Source: Phoronis australis
Lineage: Eukaryota; Phoronida; Phoronidae
NCBI GenBank assembly: GCA_002633005.1
Contig: NMRA01000531.1
Span: 78,590 to 140,589 of the forward strand
Direction: 5' to 3'
DNA: 62,000 nucleotides
Each line of letters begins with the position of its first letter. Position 1 is the stretch's first letter. Both the position numbers and the translations under genes were made by a program. The notes under the pieces were generated by a model. That model did not search any database. It saw nothing but the letters and a program-made list of their open reading frames with translations, and was not told where the DNA came from. This document shows positions 11,346 through 23,157 of the stretch, piece after piece.

Positions 11346-13165
11346 AATAATAACAATACTACTACTACTACTAATAATAATAATATTAATAATAACAACA
11401 ACAAACTTTATTTAAAGAGGATAAAAATACAATAAATGTAAAACATGCTTTAGCCAAAGGCCAATATCCAGCATGGCCCTCTGCAGCAAGAAATTAAATT
11501 AATTAAATTAAGTTAGATAAACAGATTAAATTAAGATACAATAAGATACATTAAATAAAATAATATTTACAAATTGGATTTACAAACTGAATTAAAGATA
11601 AATAAATCAATAAACAAATAAATAAAAAAATTTTGGTAAATATATTGGAAAGACAAAAAGGAGGGACATCTATGACGACCACAGGTAACTGATGAGGTGG
11701 TGTCTGAAATTATCATAATAGTCAGCACCCTTAAGACTATTAGACAAATTGTTCCACTGTTAGATGGTCTGAAAAAAAAGGACTTAGAATAAAACGATGT
11801 CCTGTGTCTGGGCAAAACCAAATAGTTTGAGGCAGAAAATCTTGTCCTGATTTGGTAGAAATTTCGAACAAGTACGAGATTACGAGATAGATAAGTCGGT
11901 ACATTAACGTGAAAGCACCTATGCATCATACACAGATGCCTATATATAAAATATTTGTCAATAGGGAGCCACCCCAGTCTATTAAACATATGAGTTGACG
12001 GAGTGTCAAAAGGCACACCTAGAACAAGTCTGGCCGCCTGCTTCTGAGCCTTTAACAAAGAGGAAACTAATTTTGCATTGCATCCTGACCACACTGTACT
12101 ACAATAAACGAACAGAGGGAATACACAAGCGCTGAAATATTGTAGACGCCCTTCTGTGGGAAGAAATGATGATGTACGCCGGAGAAGACCAAGTCGCTGC
12201 CTAATTTTGGACACAGTCCCATTAATATGGCTAGACCAGCTGAGGGTCTTGTCTACAGTAACACCTAATAACTTTTCACTGTCAACATATTTGAGGCGTA
12301 CATTGGAAATAGCAAGGTTAAGCTCAAGATTACTTCTACTATGCCGTTGCTCTGTGGCAATACTCGTACATTTTGTTTTTTCAGCATTAATTACCATTTT
12401 ATTATCAGTACACCAGGTAGCAACCTTATCCAGATCAGACTGGAGTCTGTCCTTTACAGCGATCAGCCACAACAGACAAAGTGTTTTCGCAGACTAAAGA
12501 GAGATCATTTATAGAAAGTAAAAACAGCAGAGGTCCCAGGATGGATCCCTGGGGAACACCGTGTGTGATACCTCGGGACTCAGACAGATGTCCACCAAGG
12601 GATACAACCTGGCACCTCTCTGACAGATATGATTTAAACCAGTGTAGGGAGACCTTGTCCACCTTGTAAATTAACAATTTGCTTAGAAATATATTGTGAT
12701 CAAAGAGATCAAAAGCTTTTTTAAAATCCAAAAATACTACACCAACGTTGTGACCATTATCTACGCCCTGAGCCCAGCCGTTAACAATATTAATGAGGGC
12801 AGTTTTACAGGAGTAATCACTTCTGAAACCGAACTGAGATGCAACTACTAACTCATGCTCAGTCAAAAATGAATAAAAGGTATTGTGAACATGCTTTTCC
12901 AACAATTTAGACAAGACCGGTAAAATTGAAATTGGTCTGTAATTGTTTACATTGTCAGTAGTACCGCCTTTGTGTAAAGGGGATACTTTTGCAAGTTTCT
13001 ACAAACTAGGAAACTTGGAAGTTTTAATGCTATGGTTTAAAAAATAGGTGATGGATGATGTCAGCTCCTCATGAGCTAGTTTCAATATTTTGGACCTGAC
13101 ATCATCCATTCCAGTGGCGTTATTAAGATTAAGGCCAGAAGTCATGTGCAAACACTCTATAGAAG
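11346..13165 (-). mobile_element. CR1/L2-like non-LTR retrotransposon, 5'-truncated and inactive
   Basis: On the minus strand the 3' end is a microsatellite tail (AAC/AAT/AGT triplets, 11346-11405) next to an AATAAA signal, with the RT and C-terminal regions upstream. Reverse-transcriptase blocks can be read: NATGMDDVRSKILKLA, FGFRSDYSCKTALI, GVVFLDFKKAFD and THGVPQGSILGPLLF. An in-frame TAG lies at 12999-13001, in the place of a family Trp. Between the PQGSILGP block and the WCTDNKMVINAEKTK block the frame shifts at about 12435-12472 and the F/YADD catalytic box is missing. The element therefore cannot make an active RT. The 5' end stops within about 50 bp of the gene 1 exon acceptor. The clade call (CR1/L2/Rex1-like) rests on motifs only. 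Confidence 0.85.
11567..12472 (-). pseudogene. Reverse transcriptase C-terminal half and tail
   Basis: A different frame from the N-terminal half. It begins inside the deleted ADD region and continues LQSDLDKVATWCTDNKMVIN, KLLGVTVDKTLSW, YCSTVWSG, KAQKQAARLVLG and LGWLPIDKYFIYR, the usual thumb and C-terminal blocks of CR1/L2-type LINE proteins. The N-terminal methionine is not a real start. The last ~60 residues look degenerate. Confidence 0.8.
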
Positions 13166-13202
13166 CGCACGTGACTGTCTTTACGTGTGTAACGAAGCCC
13201 AT
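12435..13202 (-). pseudogene. Reverse transcriptase N-terminal half, broken
   Basis: Two same-frame pieces (13202-12999 and 12914-12435) are joined through an in-frame TAG at 12999-13001. They cover RT blocks from NATGMDD to VPQGSILGPLLFLLSINDL. Family knowledge: this is the fingers/palm part of a CR1/L2-type RT. The catalytic Asp of FLDFKKAFD is present, but the second catalytic motif (F/YADD) is not found downstream. Confidence 0.85.
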
Positions 13203-13214
13203 GTATTTTTACAG

Positions 13215-13495
13215 GAGACTACACTAAAAACAAGTGGATGGCCGCCTATGCACATTGGTCCTACGGCGAGGAACCGTGCACAGGAGCTAGGATACATGGC
13301 ATCTGCATACCGACAGTCAAGGACTTGCCAAAACTCGTCCAACGTAAAGAGATGTTCCTTAACAAACTCAAGCCTTTCGACTACGACTTTGTGGTCGCGC
13401 ATTGTCTTACGGAATGGCTCAAAGACAGAGTGGACAGGGATCCACCATTCAATTTGACCACCTACCAAGAACTGCCATTTGTGAAGGAAAGATGA
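13215..13495 (+). CDS. GCNT: GCNT gene 1, last coding exon
   Basis: Starts after ATTTTTACAG (acceptor ending at 13214). The two bases GA complete a Gly codon split with exon 1, and the frame runs GDYTKNKW to TGA at 13493-13495, supplying the C-terminal 92 residues of the GT14 domain. It carries family Cys positions (EPCTG, HGICI, AHCLTEW) and the segment KDLPKLVQRKEMFLNK, comparable to the C-terminal end of vertebrate GCNT1. It ends VKER, five residues shorter than gene 2. A LINE fragment lies within about 50 bp upstream of the acceptor. No clear AATAAA was seen just downstream. An overlapping open frame (13402-13917) is a shadow. Confidence 0.92.
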
Positions 13496-14047
13496 AGTCC
13501 CGGTTTAAGATTTGCATAGTCATGTTACGTAACTTTATAAAAACTACTCGAGTATTTAATTGCATAGCTAAGTGTACGTGCATAAATACAAAACGTAGCA
13601 AGAGTGTCGTACATGAAGTGATATCCTACGAGACATTATTCCGTCGGTCTCGGTCGATACGCGAAATAATGTCGAGTGGGATATTACTTTGTGTACGCCA
13701 ATCGAGGTACGTTTTGTGTTTATCCCATATGCTTCGAATTCCTAAGTTTTTTCATTTTTTCCTCATACTGTTAACGAGGCGGATCAAATCCTATATGTAT
13801 GAACTTGCGCGTGTGTTGCAAGTTTTCTCTAGTAAAAGAAACAGTTTTAAATGTAACGATTACTTGAAAAGAGATAACAGAGATGAAAACAATGATAACT
13901 TTGCAATGAACTTGTAACATTTTCTGAAAATAGTTAAATAACAACAATATTAGATATTGTAGTTACCGATGAATCAGCGCCAGAGTTGCAGACGATGTAA
14001 TATTTAGCAAATGAAATCTGAGACAGAATGTCATATAACAAGCCCGT
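13496..14047 (+). other. 3' flank / 3' UTR of GCNT gene 1
   Basis: No repeat family recognised. It probably holds the 3' UTR, but I see no AATAAA close to the stop. The UTR does not align with that of gene 2, which carries a LINE-derived segment. Confidence 0.4.
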
Positions 14048-14127
14048 AGGAAGGCAAAAATTATTGGGGGGCACAAACCATTTCGACTTCGCCAAACAAC
14101 TCCCGCCCCATCGCCAACACCTCCGCC

Positions 14128-14372
<245 letters not shown>

Positions 14373-14431
14373 ATTGCCCCCGTGCTCCCATATTTGTACC
14401 AAATCTCCCACGTCAGCCCTAGGTGGGGGCA

Positions 14432-14539
14432 CAGTGGCAGATTCCATTTGGCAGTTCGGGGGTGCGAATTCCTCGGACGGGTAAAACCCTGGCTAATACT
14501 CTGCTCTCCCCACAACTCAAAATCCTGGATCCGCCCCTG
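14432..14539 (-). mobile_element. hAT-like MITE, 108 bp, TSD GGGCA/GGACA
   Basis: Ends CAGTGGCAGATT and ATCCGCCCCTG. The interior matches 10290-10436 and 19682-19809 in reverse orientation. Flanking 5-mers GGGCA (14427-14431) and GGACA (14540-14544) differ at one base. Confidence 0.75.
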
Positions 14540-16199
14540 GGACAATCCCGGGGATGAAGCCACCAAAAGTTGACTAACCGTGAACCAACACGGAGAGTAA
14601 GAATGGGCCATGGACCAGTACACTGACCGGTAGCGAGGAGCTGCCTCAAGTAGGCCTAGCTATAGCTGAGATATGTCAGTGTGAAAATACGAAATTCCCG
14701 ATGAACTAAAGCTAGTTGCTGGTCAGCTCAGCTGTGATTCACTCGAGACAGACAGCTCGTACCGGTCGTCTGCGCTCGCTCTAAAGTCAAGATTCGTTTT
14801 GTTGTGATCCCGGCAGTTTCGGGAAAAATTTGTTTTATTATGGCCATTCTTTGAAGGAGAGTTTTCTTGATGGCCATTGTTTGAAGGAGAGTTTTCTTGA
14901 AAAGGTGAGGTCCCGAAGTCCCTGGTATGTTGTCTTTGGGGCTGTTTTAAAATGCCTAGTTGAAACACGGCCGGTAGTATAGTTTCTGGTGGATAGGGAA
15001 AAGGATAATGTGTCCCAAAAATGTAAACACCTCCTGAACGTCTGGACTTCAAATTCAGTTCCCGTGGATCACTGAGATTCTTCCTGGGCCTACTGCATGG
15101 TTACCTATACATTTTATTTTTAACGTGGGTACGTCAGTCATGACGTGCACGCGAATCAGGACAAACAATCAATTCAGTTTTGAAGAACAAAAATCCATTG
15201 CTCAATACTACTGGAAACTAAAAACACCGAGGCAGAGCAAAGACAACCTTTCCAAGCAATGAGTTTAATTTAATTTATTTAAGGATTTTTAAAAAGTTTT
15301 TTCTATCCACGGTTTGTGAGTCCGAATTTCATCGATGTCTTTGAGAGTTATTTTAGATATGCAAAAATCGTCTATGTGTACTTCACTATTTGGAGATCGG
15401 ATTATAGAGTTTTCCAACTTCAGGCTGCAATTAAATTCACTGAAACGTCATCAGTTCTCCCAAGATTAGCTTCTAATAGTCAAAAATCATCCATGAATCT
15501 TTCGATTTTCGTAGATACGTTAACAAGTAAATCAGAAACCAATGAATTTGTTTATCAAAACGGAACGTTATAAGCAATTTCCGCATGCATGCTTGCAGAC
15601 TCTTGACCGGTAACCGGGGGAATATGGGAGATGGGGCATTCGCAATCAAGTGTATTTTTGCTCATTTCAGAGGTACCTCTAACAATTCACGAGGTAAACT
15701 GGAACTCCACTGACAAAAAATGAAATCTTTGTTTATGATTGCGAGAGTCCTCTGAGTACCCCCTTTCGACATGTACACGGTCATCACAACTAGTAGCCTA
15801 GATAGCAATGTTTACCACAAGTGGGAATTCCTTACAAACAACACTTAGTAACCATCTTCAAAAGAGACAATATTCTTGTGATACTACGGGAAACAGTAAC
15901 ATTATTTTATAACTAACCATCGGAAATGGTCCTTTTGTATAATTCACAAATAGTGGTCTTCACGTTCTTCAAAATTCCACCCTTTCGATTGCGGCAATCC
16001 TTCTGTATTTTTACATATTTTTGGTTGTTTAGGTCGAATGGCTGTGCTGTGCACGAATGTTGTGTTTTTTGATGAATTTGCAATCTCAAGTTACATCGTG
16101 AATACTTGGCAGTGTTGGATTTTCATGTAAAGAGGGACAAATAGACATTTTCCCCTAAACTGCTCAACCGAGAGAGGGAACCATCTGAAATGGGACACC
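14540..16199. other. Intergenic, no gene recognised
   Basis: Contains one 30-bp perfect-but-one tandem duplication (14841-14900, TGGCCATTCTTTGAAGGAGA unit). Small open frames lack family signatures. Confidence 0.5.
14841..14900. repeat. 30-bp tandem duplication
   Basis: Units 14841-14870 and 14871-14900 differ at a single base (TTCTTTG / TTGTTTG). Confidence 0.9.
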
Positions 16200-18060
16200 T
16201 TAAAGGAGAATGCCACCCGATTTAATGAGTCTTTTTTACCGTCTTAATCGGTCTATATCCACATCGCTTCTTATACGGTCGACCTCACCTTGCCGAGAGG
16301 TGTCGCGTTAACCGGTGAGGAAGGTGAGAAACGACGCAACGACGTCAGTGGTTCGTCTGCAGAGTGAATGCCGCTATATTGTGGTGCATCGTTCCAGCTT
16401 GTCCGAACTAGGAAGCTTCGAAGAAAGCGGGTATATCGTTTGTTCGACTTCCTCGAGAGCTCGAAATGCTTAGGAAGTGACTCGCGGTAGTGAAGAATGA
16501 AAGGCACGCTGTTAATAGCAAATATGAGGCCATGAAACATCTCCGTGTCTCTGGCCGGCATTTCGTCGACAGTAATTTTCCTGACGAATTTCAGCTTACC
16601 AAAGAACTATCCATACGATCCGTTGCCTGTGCATATTCACGGCGCCCCTCTAGTATTTCTTGGTCAGTGTATTCCGGTTCGAACTGATAGCCTTTGAAAT
16701 CTAACGATCCTACCCGTGAAGTCTTCGTCTGATGAGTCTTGACTAAATCGGGATTGGCGCCGGACGAGTTGCCATGTAGACGTTTATTTTCTGCGTTCTG
16801 TTTCAAAATGAATTATACTCATCCTAACCAATACTTATATAAAACTGAAACAAAAAAATATTAGTCTGTCTCATTAGATACACTTTGTAATGCCTTTGCA
16901 GTATTCGTGAGTGCAAATGTTGAGAAGCCATCAATGAATAAATCACTGCGTTGCCGGCAATAAAGGTAATTGACCGGGCACCAAGGCCGTGTGACCGCAT
17001 GCTAGTTCAGTGTTTACTGACAGAAAACTGTTGTGAAACAATTACTAAATTTTATATGCTATGGTCAAATGTTAGGGGAACCTTTATTTAGAAATGAAAA
17101 TACATCATTCAAATCACTGATACTATATACAACATGGGCGGCGCAGCACTGAAAAAAGTGGGGGGGGGGCTAAAGCTCCCTCAGCCCCCCTGTGGTGCAC
17201 CGCATATAGACCATGTGCGGCGTAGCACTGAAAAAAGTGGGGGCCTATAGCCCCACAGCCCCCTATGGTGCCCCGCCCATGTACAACCTTTGCCCTGACG
17301 GTCTGTGGAAGGGGAACCTGACTTCGCAGCCCCCGACAAGTAAATAGATTTTCAGTTTCGTGGCTAATTCATATAAATAATTACGTGCACATTATTTCGT
17401 TGGCTCACTATTACAATCTTTTCGTGGCTGGAGGTTTAGTCTCCACCTCAAGCTGGTTTATGTTCGTGCCAGTCCCGGCGGCGGCGACGGGCCTGATCGT
17501 TTTCCGAGCCACTGGCCGGGATAGTCAGTCCGGTCGCAACGGGCCTGGTTGGGTTCCGAGCCACTGGCCGGGATAACAAGCGTTTTGTGTGTTTAGAACA
17601 AGTCTAAACAACGCAGATCTAGATTCTCCTGTCTGTATTTCACGGAAGAATACTTCGAATTTATCTCCGAACAGATCCCAAACTCCTGCTACGGACCTTG
17701 GTAAATTGACTTGCCGAACCTTGTAGGCTACGGTGCGTCCAAATACCAATAAATCTGTAACGGTGAAATAATACAACGCGTTTGTATAAGAACTCGGCGT
17801 ATTTTTAAGGGCTTTACTTCGAGGTCTGATGATTTATTGGTGTTAAATGATGGATTAAAGCGATAAGCTGACACCAATAACCCGTGTTGTGAACTGCTGA
17901 ACAGACTGCGTGTGAAACCAATGACGTCTTTGGATAATTTCAACACCTCCGTCTGCCGTCAGGTTTCAGGTAACGCAACCGAACCTTACGTTATCGAGTA
18001 GAACTACTGGATCTAAATTGAAACAAAACAGGTTGTTTTTTGGGTGGCATGCTCCTTTAA
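16200..18060. mobile_element. TTAA-flanked DNA transposon, copy K1 (Kolobok-like)
   Basis: TTAA at 16200-16203 and 18057-18060. The ends are AGGAGAATGCCACCC and the reverse complement of AGGAGCATGCCACCC. A second copy begins at 46123 and aligns through at least 17610. TTAA target sites occur in Kolobok and piggyBac; the TIR resembles neither strongly, so the superfamily is inferred. No complete transposase is readable. The copy contains a dimeric MITE at 17133-17281. Confidence 0.7.
17133..17281. mobile_element. Dimeric hAT-like MITE with 5-bp TSD TACAA
   Basis: Starts CATGGGCGGCGCAGCACTG and ends CCCCGCCCATG. It is made of two related ~70-bp halves, flanked by TACAA at 17128-17132 and 17282-17286. 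The K2 copy lacks it. Confidence 0.85.
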
Positions 18061-19199
18061 GATGAAAGGCTAAATATCAAGCTTTGAAAACGAGTGACAG
18101 TGCATTCGACCGTCGTGTGACCTCCTTCAACATGAAAGCCGGTTGCACGATTTAAAAAAACAGGAAAATAGAGTTAATCCATTCCAACATTGGGCCCTCT
18201 CTCCGTGAGCGGCCCCTTTAGAATTTGTCAATAAAAACACGAAACATGTGGCCACTTGAGTGTCATCAATGGCCTCCTTCAAGGGCAGGGCCTCTAAATA
18301 TGAAAACATCTATATTTTCATATATCAGGAAATGCACACCAACTGATGTTATCCGTCAGGTCATCAATTTTTCTCAAGTAATATACAGTTTCGAGAAAAA
18401 AATAAAGCGAAAGTTGTCTCCGTTATCACTTGACAGAGAGGGGCAACTGGAAAAACATAGTTTTGCATTCGCAATTTTGACTTATTGAATTAAAAATCCA
18501 GCAAATTAATACGCTCCGCAAAAGCTTCGCTTTACAAATTTTCTCGATATTTCGAAATATATGTATGATTGATTTCGTGCGTTTAGACGACCTGTGCTGC
18601 AAAAGCGGAGACCCTAACGACAATAAAGAGACAATGTCCTGGCCAAGGTCCTCAAAAGGTAAACCAAGCACTGATGCAGTTGTTAAATGTTCTCTTGAAT
18701 TTTCTCTCTAATCCGTATTTCGCAGTCTTTCTTTTCTCGACTGTTCTTGGCCCCACGCCTATGTCGGTTGCCACGGTTTAACCCAGATGCCTGAAAATTT
18801 TTGGGGGGCCGTGCCCCCCCCCCGGTTCCTACGGCCCTGTATAATTAACAATCCTCTTCCTGGTGATACGAATGAGACATGATTGCATACTGACTGTTAA
18901 TTACACTGCTACAATTGTATTACTTTAATACTATTTTCCGAAAGTTTGATGACGTCGAGTCGACGTTACCCTGGCCTTTGAACTTTCCGTGTCAGAGGTC
19001 ACTGTAGAAGTAGTGCGGGAGGCGAATACGCCGTATTTCCCCCGACAGATTCAACGCGTACGAGATAAGTCTATTTTGTATAAAGTTAAACAGTAAAAGT
19101 TTACCTTGCAAAAGAATCCAATCCGTGGTACTGACAGCGTGCAATACACTTACCAATTGTCCCGTTCTTAGCGGACTGTCTCACTTTTTGAAATTTTCC
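18061..19199. other. Intergenic, G/C-run MITE fragment, no gene recognised
   Basis: 18786-18840 is a small G-run/C-run element ending CGGTTCCTACGGCCCTG, the same type of end as near 14048. The rest shows nothing I recognise. Confidence 0.45.
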
Positions 19200-19681
19200 N
19201 NNNNNNNNNNNNNNNNNNNNNNNNNNNNNNNNNNNNNNNNNNNNNNNNNNNNNNNNNNNNNNNNNNNNNNNNNNNNNNNNNNNNNNNNNNNNNNNNNNNN
19301 NNNNNNNNNNNNNNNNNNNNNNNNNNNNNNNNNNNNNNNNNNNNNNNNNNNNNNNNNNNNNNNNNNNNNNNNNNNNNNNNNNNNNNNNNNNNNNNNNNNN
19401 NNNNNNNNNNNNNNNNNNNNNNNNNNNNNNNNNNNNNNNNNNNNNNNNNNNNNNNNNNNNNNNNNNNNNNNNNNNNNNNNNNNNNNNNNNNNNNNNNNNN
19501 NNNNNNNNNNNNNNNNNNNNNNNNNNNNNNNNNNNNNNNNNNNNNNNNNNNNNNNNNNNNNNNNNNNNNNNNNNNNNNNNNNNNNNNNNNNNNNNNNNNN
19601 NNNNNNNNNNNNNNNNNNNNNNNNNNNNNNNNNNNNNNNNNNNNNNNNNNNNNNNNNNNNNNNNNNNNNNNNNNNNNNNNN
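19200..19681. other. Assembly gap (482 N)
   Basis: A run of N. The right edge opens directly into a G-run of a hAT-like MITE, so the gap probably reflects that homopolymer. Confidence 0.99.
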
Positions 19682-19809
19682 GGGGGGGGGGGCAGGACAG
19701 AGCGGTATTAGGTAGGATTTCGCTCATCAGACATTGGCACTACCGAACTGCCCAATGGAATCTGGGAGAATTTTAGAGGGGGCATGGCCCCCTTCTAAAT
19801 CCGCCACTG
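19682..19809. mobile_element. 3' part of a hAT-like MITE at the gap edge
   Basis: G-run followed by GGCAGGACAGAGCGGTATTA, then a close match to 10325-10436, ending AATCCGCCACTG. The left end lies in the gap. Confidence 0.85.
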
Positions 19810-20557
19810 GTTCTAGCATGACTTTCCGACCTCATCTGATCGTACGTGGTGGGTTTATTTCTTCAGTCGATTTCGTGCCACTACTCAGAGCGCTTTCGTT
19901 TACACCTGCGCACAATCGTACTTAAAAGGACACCAAACCCGGTTTTGGCCTATAAGCATCTCAGTACTAAAAACGAACTTTCCTGTCCACTTCTCTGGAG
20001 CAAAATAATGCTCTGTAACCTTAGATAATCCTCAAAAGTTTAGGAGAAAATTTGAAAACTCTATTTGAAGTCTCTTAAACCTACGCTTCTCACGAATTAC
20101 AAGGCAACTGTGGGAAAATACCACTCACCAAAGATCATAATGTCTAATATGTGACACAGGGAGTAAGATTTTTTAATTGATTCCTGAATTGGTCATTCAA
20201 GATTGACGTCAATGATACATTAGCAGGTGACACAACGAGGATTAGTTGAAATCATCAAAACGAGAGTTTAGTATCATTTTAAAAACAGCTGCTTGATCTT
20301 TTCATTATTTATTCCGAATCTGGCAAAAACAGTCTGTTACACCGGGCAACTTGAACTAAAAAATGCAATGAGAAATGACCCTAGAAATCAGTGAACCCTG
20401 TGACTGCGTGGGACTGAAATATGACTTGATAAGAGAACTGTTTCAGAGATAAAACACCAAAGTGACTTCCTCCAAGACTACATTCAACCTGCTTTACGAT
20501 TCTTTTTTAAAATATACATGTACATCTGATGCCCTGAAAATATCCAGATCAAAGACA
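19810..20557. other. Intergenic, nothing recognised
   Basis: No repeat shared within the window and no coding signature was found. Confidence 0.45.
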
Positions 20558-21632
20558 TAGTCTCATTAAACAGTGAATATGCAAATGAAGTACTAATTTA
20601 CAAAAAACCGAGTCTTTCACTGTGCCAGAAACCATCCGAGAACCAGTTACCATTACAATCGCGCGAAAGTCTCGTTTTGCGAGACCATTTTTATATAAAC
20701 GAGTATGATAATATTTCATCATGAACGGACGAAGACCCAAAGACGTCGGCCAGGAGAACAAAGAAGGCATATAATCTAGTTTATTTGGAACCTCACGTCT
20801 TACGTGTTTTGCGGCAACTCAGATTCCGACTGCAGCTGCAAACATACAGTGAAGTGGCGTTATATTTGCACACACACTTTTAGTACACATTTTTAGGACA
20901 ACACGGGAATCTCTGGGAAGCTCTGACAGCCTTGTGGTTACCCTAATGAAACAGAGCAGAGTTTCTATTCTTTATTTCAGTGAATCAAATAACGATTAAG
21001 TAATAATTGGAGTTACAAGGTTTTTTTATAAGTTCACACTTGTTTTTAAGTGTATCAGTCGTGGACTTTTCTTCAAAACCGCTATACACTTACTGGTCTC
21101 CTTATGTAGTACCACTCACGGCTCACACCCCTCTAGTGTTAGTGTGAGCAATAATTGAAAAACACCTTACAAATGACAACTGGACCAAATATAGAACACG
21201 ACATAAACATATCTGTCAAATACCAACTGAAACTTTAATTTCAACAAACTTAATGAAAATTAAGGCTGAAACAGTGTTTTAAAAGTACGCAAACACGCAA
21301 CCTAAACGATACAGCGACCTCATTTGGCACACTAGTCATCAATCAGTCGTTGCTATGGTAAACATATTACTACGCCAAACACTGAAAACCGCCGGCCGAG
21401 TCCTAAATGTGTTGTATTTAGTCAATACAATCAAATAAAATCGATAATAGTTATAACAATTGTATTGAAGATGCTATGTCTCATTAAACCGTGAATATGC
21501 AAATGAAGTACCTACCGGTTTACAAACAACCCCGGGTCTTCCGGTGTGCCGGAAACTATCCGAGAACCAGTTACCATTACAATCTTGCGAAAGTCTCGTT
21601 TAGCGAGACTATTTTTATGTAGTGGTAATGTC
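20558..21632 (+). repeat. Unclassified repeat modules X-Y-Z-X'
   Basis: Module X (20558-20720) recurs as X' (21478-21632), with ATATGCAAATGAAGTAC near its start and AAAGTCTCGTTTAGCGAGAC near its end. Y (about 20975-21085) and Z (about 21110-21470) are both found again, with X, inside the 48583-50503 element in the order Z-X-Y. Partial tandem arrangement. Element class unknown. Confidence 0.7.
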
Positions 21633-21689
21633 CTCGCTAGTTCCCTACGTGCATAGACAACTGGCTACCATCTAGCGGCACGCAGGCAA

Positions 21690-22725
21690 CCAGTGCCCAG
21701 TTGCATGAAACAGTCTCTAATTAGTAGAGGCGGATCTAGGATACAATAAGGGGGAGGGAGGGCAACATCCTCGTGGAATTCGGTGGACTAATAGACCGGG
21801 ATCCCAGAGCTTTTTGGGCATGAAAAGGTAACCAATTTTCTTTGGTGCCACAGTGCTCTATGGGTATCCTGATGCTTTGAAATGATCGTCTGGCAGGTTC
21901 GCTTTGGTGGGTGTGGTCGGGGGAGCCAAGAGAAGGACACTCAAAAATTGAGCTAGATCAACTTTTCTGGTAACCACTCCAAACTGCCTTGGATACCTAC
22001 TACGTAATCCACTGTATCAATATTGGTCATTGCCAGACAATTTCAGTGGTGGGGAGAATCAGCCAGACGGTTATAAACAAGGTGCAAAAATTGAGCTAGA
22101 TCAATCCAAGAGGTAACCGCGTGAAACCAGTTGCAAAATATTCACCGTGAGCCCAGGTGAGCCTCGCCAGACACGCCCAAATACCCGAGTTGAGCTAGAT
22201 CAACCCACCAGGTAGCTGTTTGAAACCAATTACACGATGTTCAGCATGAATGTACATGGCACAAGTGTTAGATGCCAGACAATTTCAGTGGTGGGGTGCC
22301 CCTGCCAGACGATTATCAAAAAGGGTTTAAAATTGAGCTAGATCAACCCAAGAGGTAACCGCTTAAAACCAGTTCCAAAATATTCACCGTAAGCCCAGGT
22401 ATCACTTATAAACACTGCCAGACAAATCTAGTGGTGGGTTAGCCCCGCCAGACACGCCCAAATGCATGAGTTGAGCTAGATCAACCCAAGAGGTAACCGT
22501 TTGAAACCAATTGCACGATGCTCAACATCACTGTACATCGTATAACAGTAAGATGTCAGACAATTTCAGTGGCGGGGTGTCCCNGTTGCAAAATATTCTA
22601 CGTAAGCCCATGTATCATGAATAAACTATGCGAGACAAGTCTAGTACTGGATTGGCCCCGCCACACACGATCAAATATCTGAGTTCGACCAGATTTACCC
22701 GCCAGGTAACCGTTTGAAACCATTT
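21690..22725 (+). repeat. ~140-bp tandem array, copy A
   Basis: At least five monomers with the core TTGAGCTAGATCAAC (near 21948, 22090, 22190, 22332, 22471) and alternating CCAGACAATTTCAGTGGTGG and CCAGACACGCCCAAAT segments. The flank at 21690-21720 (TTGCATGAAACAGTCTCTAA) is shared with the far side of copy B. A single N at 22584 marks a collapsed join. The inverse copy is at 30130-31910. Confidence 0.85.
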
Positions 22726-23157
22726 GCCTAATGTTGAGCAACATTCTGCAAGCAACAAAAGGTATTTTACAGACATTTTTAGCGGTGGGCAGTAGCATGC
22801 AGAAGTTTGGTCGATGCAGGGGCGACTTTACATTAGACGCCCCTATCTCAGCATTGAGCGGGGGTGGTTCGAATTTCAAGAACGGTGGACCTTTGGTATT
22901 TTGCAAACGTCGACACAGTAGAAATTTTAGTAAGGCCTTTGACTCAGCTTAATTAGTGGGAAGAGAACATTCTCACATTATCTCCTGACAAAGTTTCAAA
23001 TCAGCTATGCTTAAATGAGTGATAACACCTTATTGCATACTCAAACGGAAGTATGAAGTTTAGTCGATGAATGACTTAACAAAATTGTTTATCTGGTTGT
23101 ATTTTTTAAGTTGCTTACACCGCTGGAAATGGGAACATCCCACTATTTCGAAGGTTT
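22726..23157. other. Spacer, nothing recognised
   Basis: Short open frames on both strands without family signature. Confidence 0.4.

Larger units (their letters stand above)
5231..13214 (+). other. Phase-1 intron of GCNT gene 1 (about 8.0 kb)
   Basis: Begins GTAAAG and ends ACAG, interrupting the split Gly codon at the same place as the 1.5-kb intron of gene 2. It is enlarged by repeats: family D copies (5.5-8.1 kb), the 9.0-11.3 kb element with three nested DNA transposons, and a LINE on the opposite strand. 5231-5510 and about 8120-8990 hold nothing I recognise. Confidence 0.85.

Noticed and set aside
13402-13917. 171-codon plus-strand frame overlapping the last exon of gene 1
   Set aside because: Different frame from the clearly homologous GCNT exon, with no recognised domain downstream of it.
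19101-19727. Open frames spanning the N run
   Set aside because: Openness comes from undefined bases. The right edge is a MITE.
21690-22725. CRISPR-like array
   Set aside because: Monomers are ~140 bp and diverged, with no short identical repeats and unique spacers, and the context is an animal genome.
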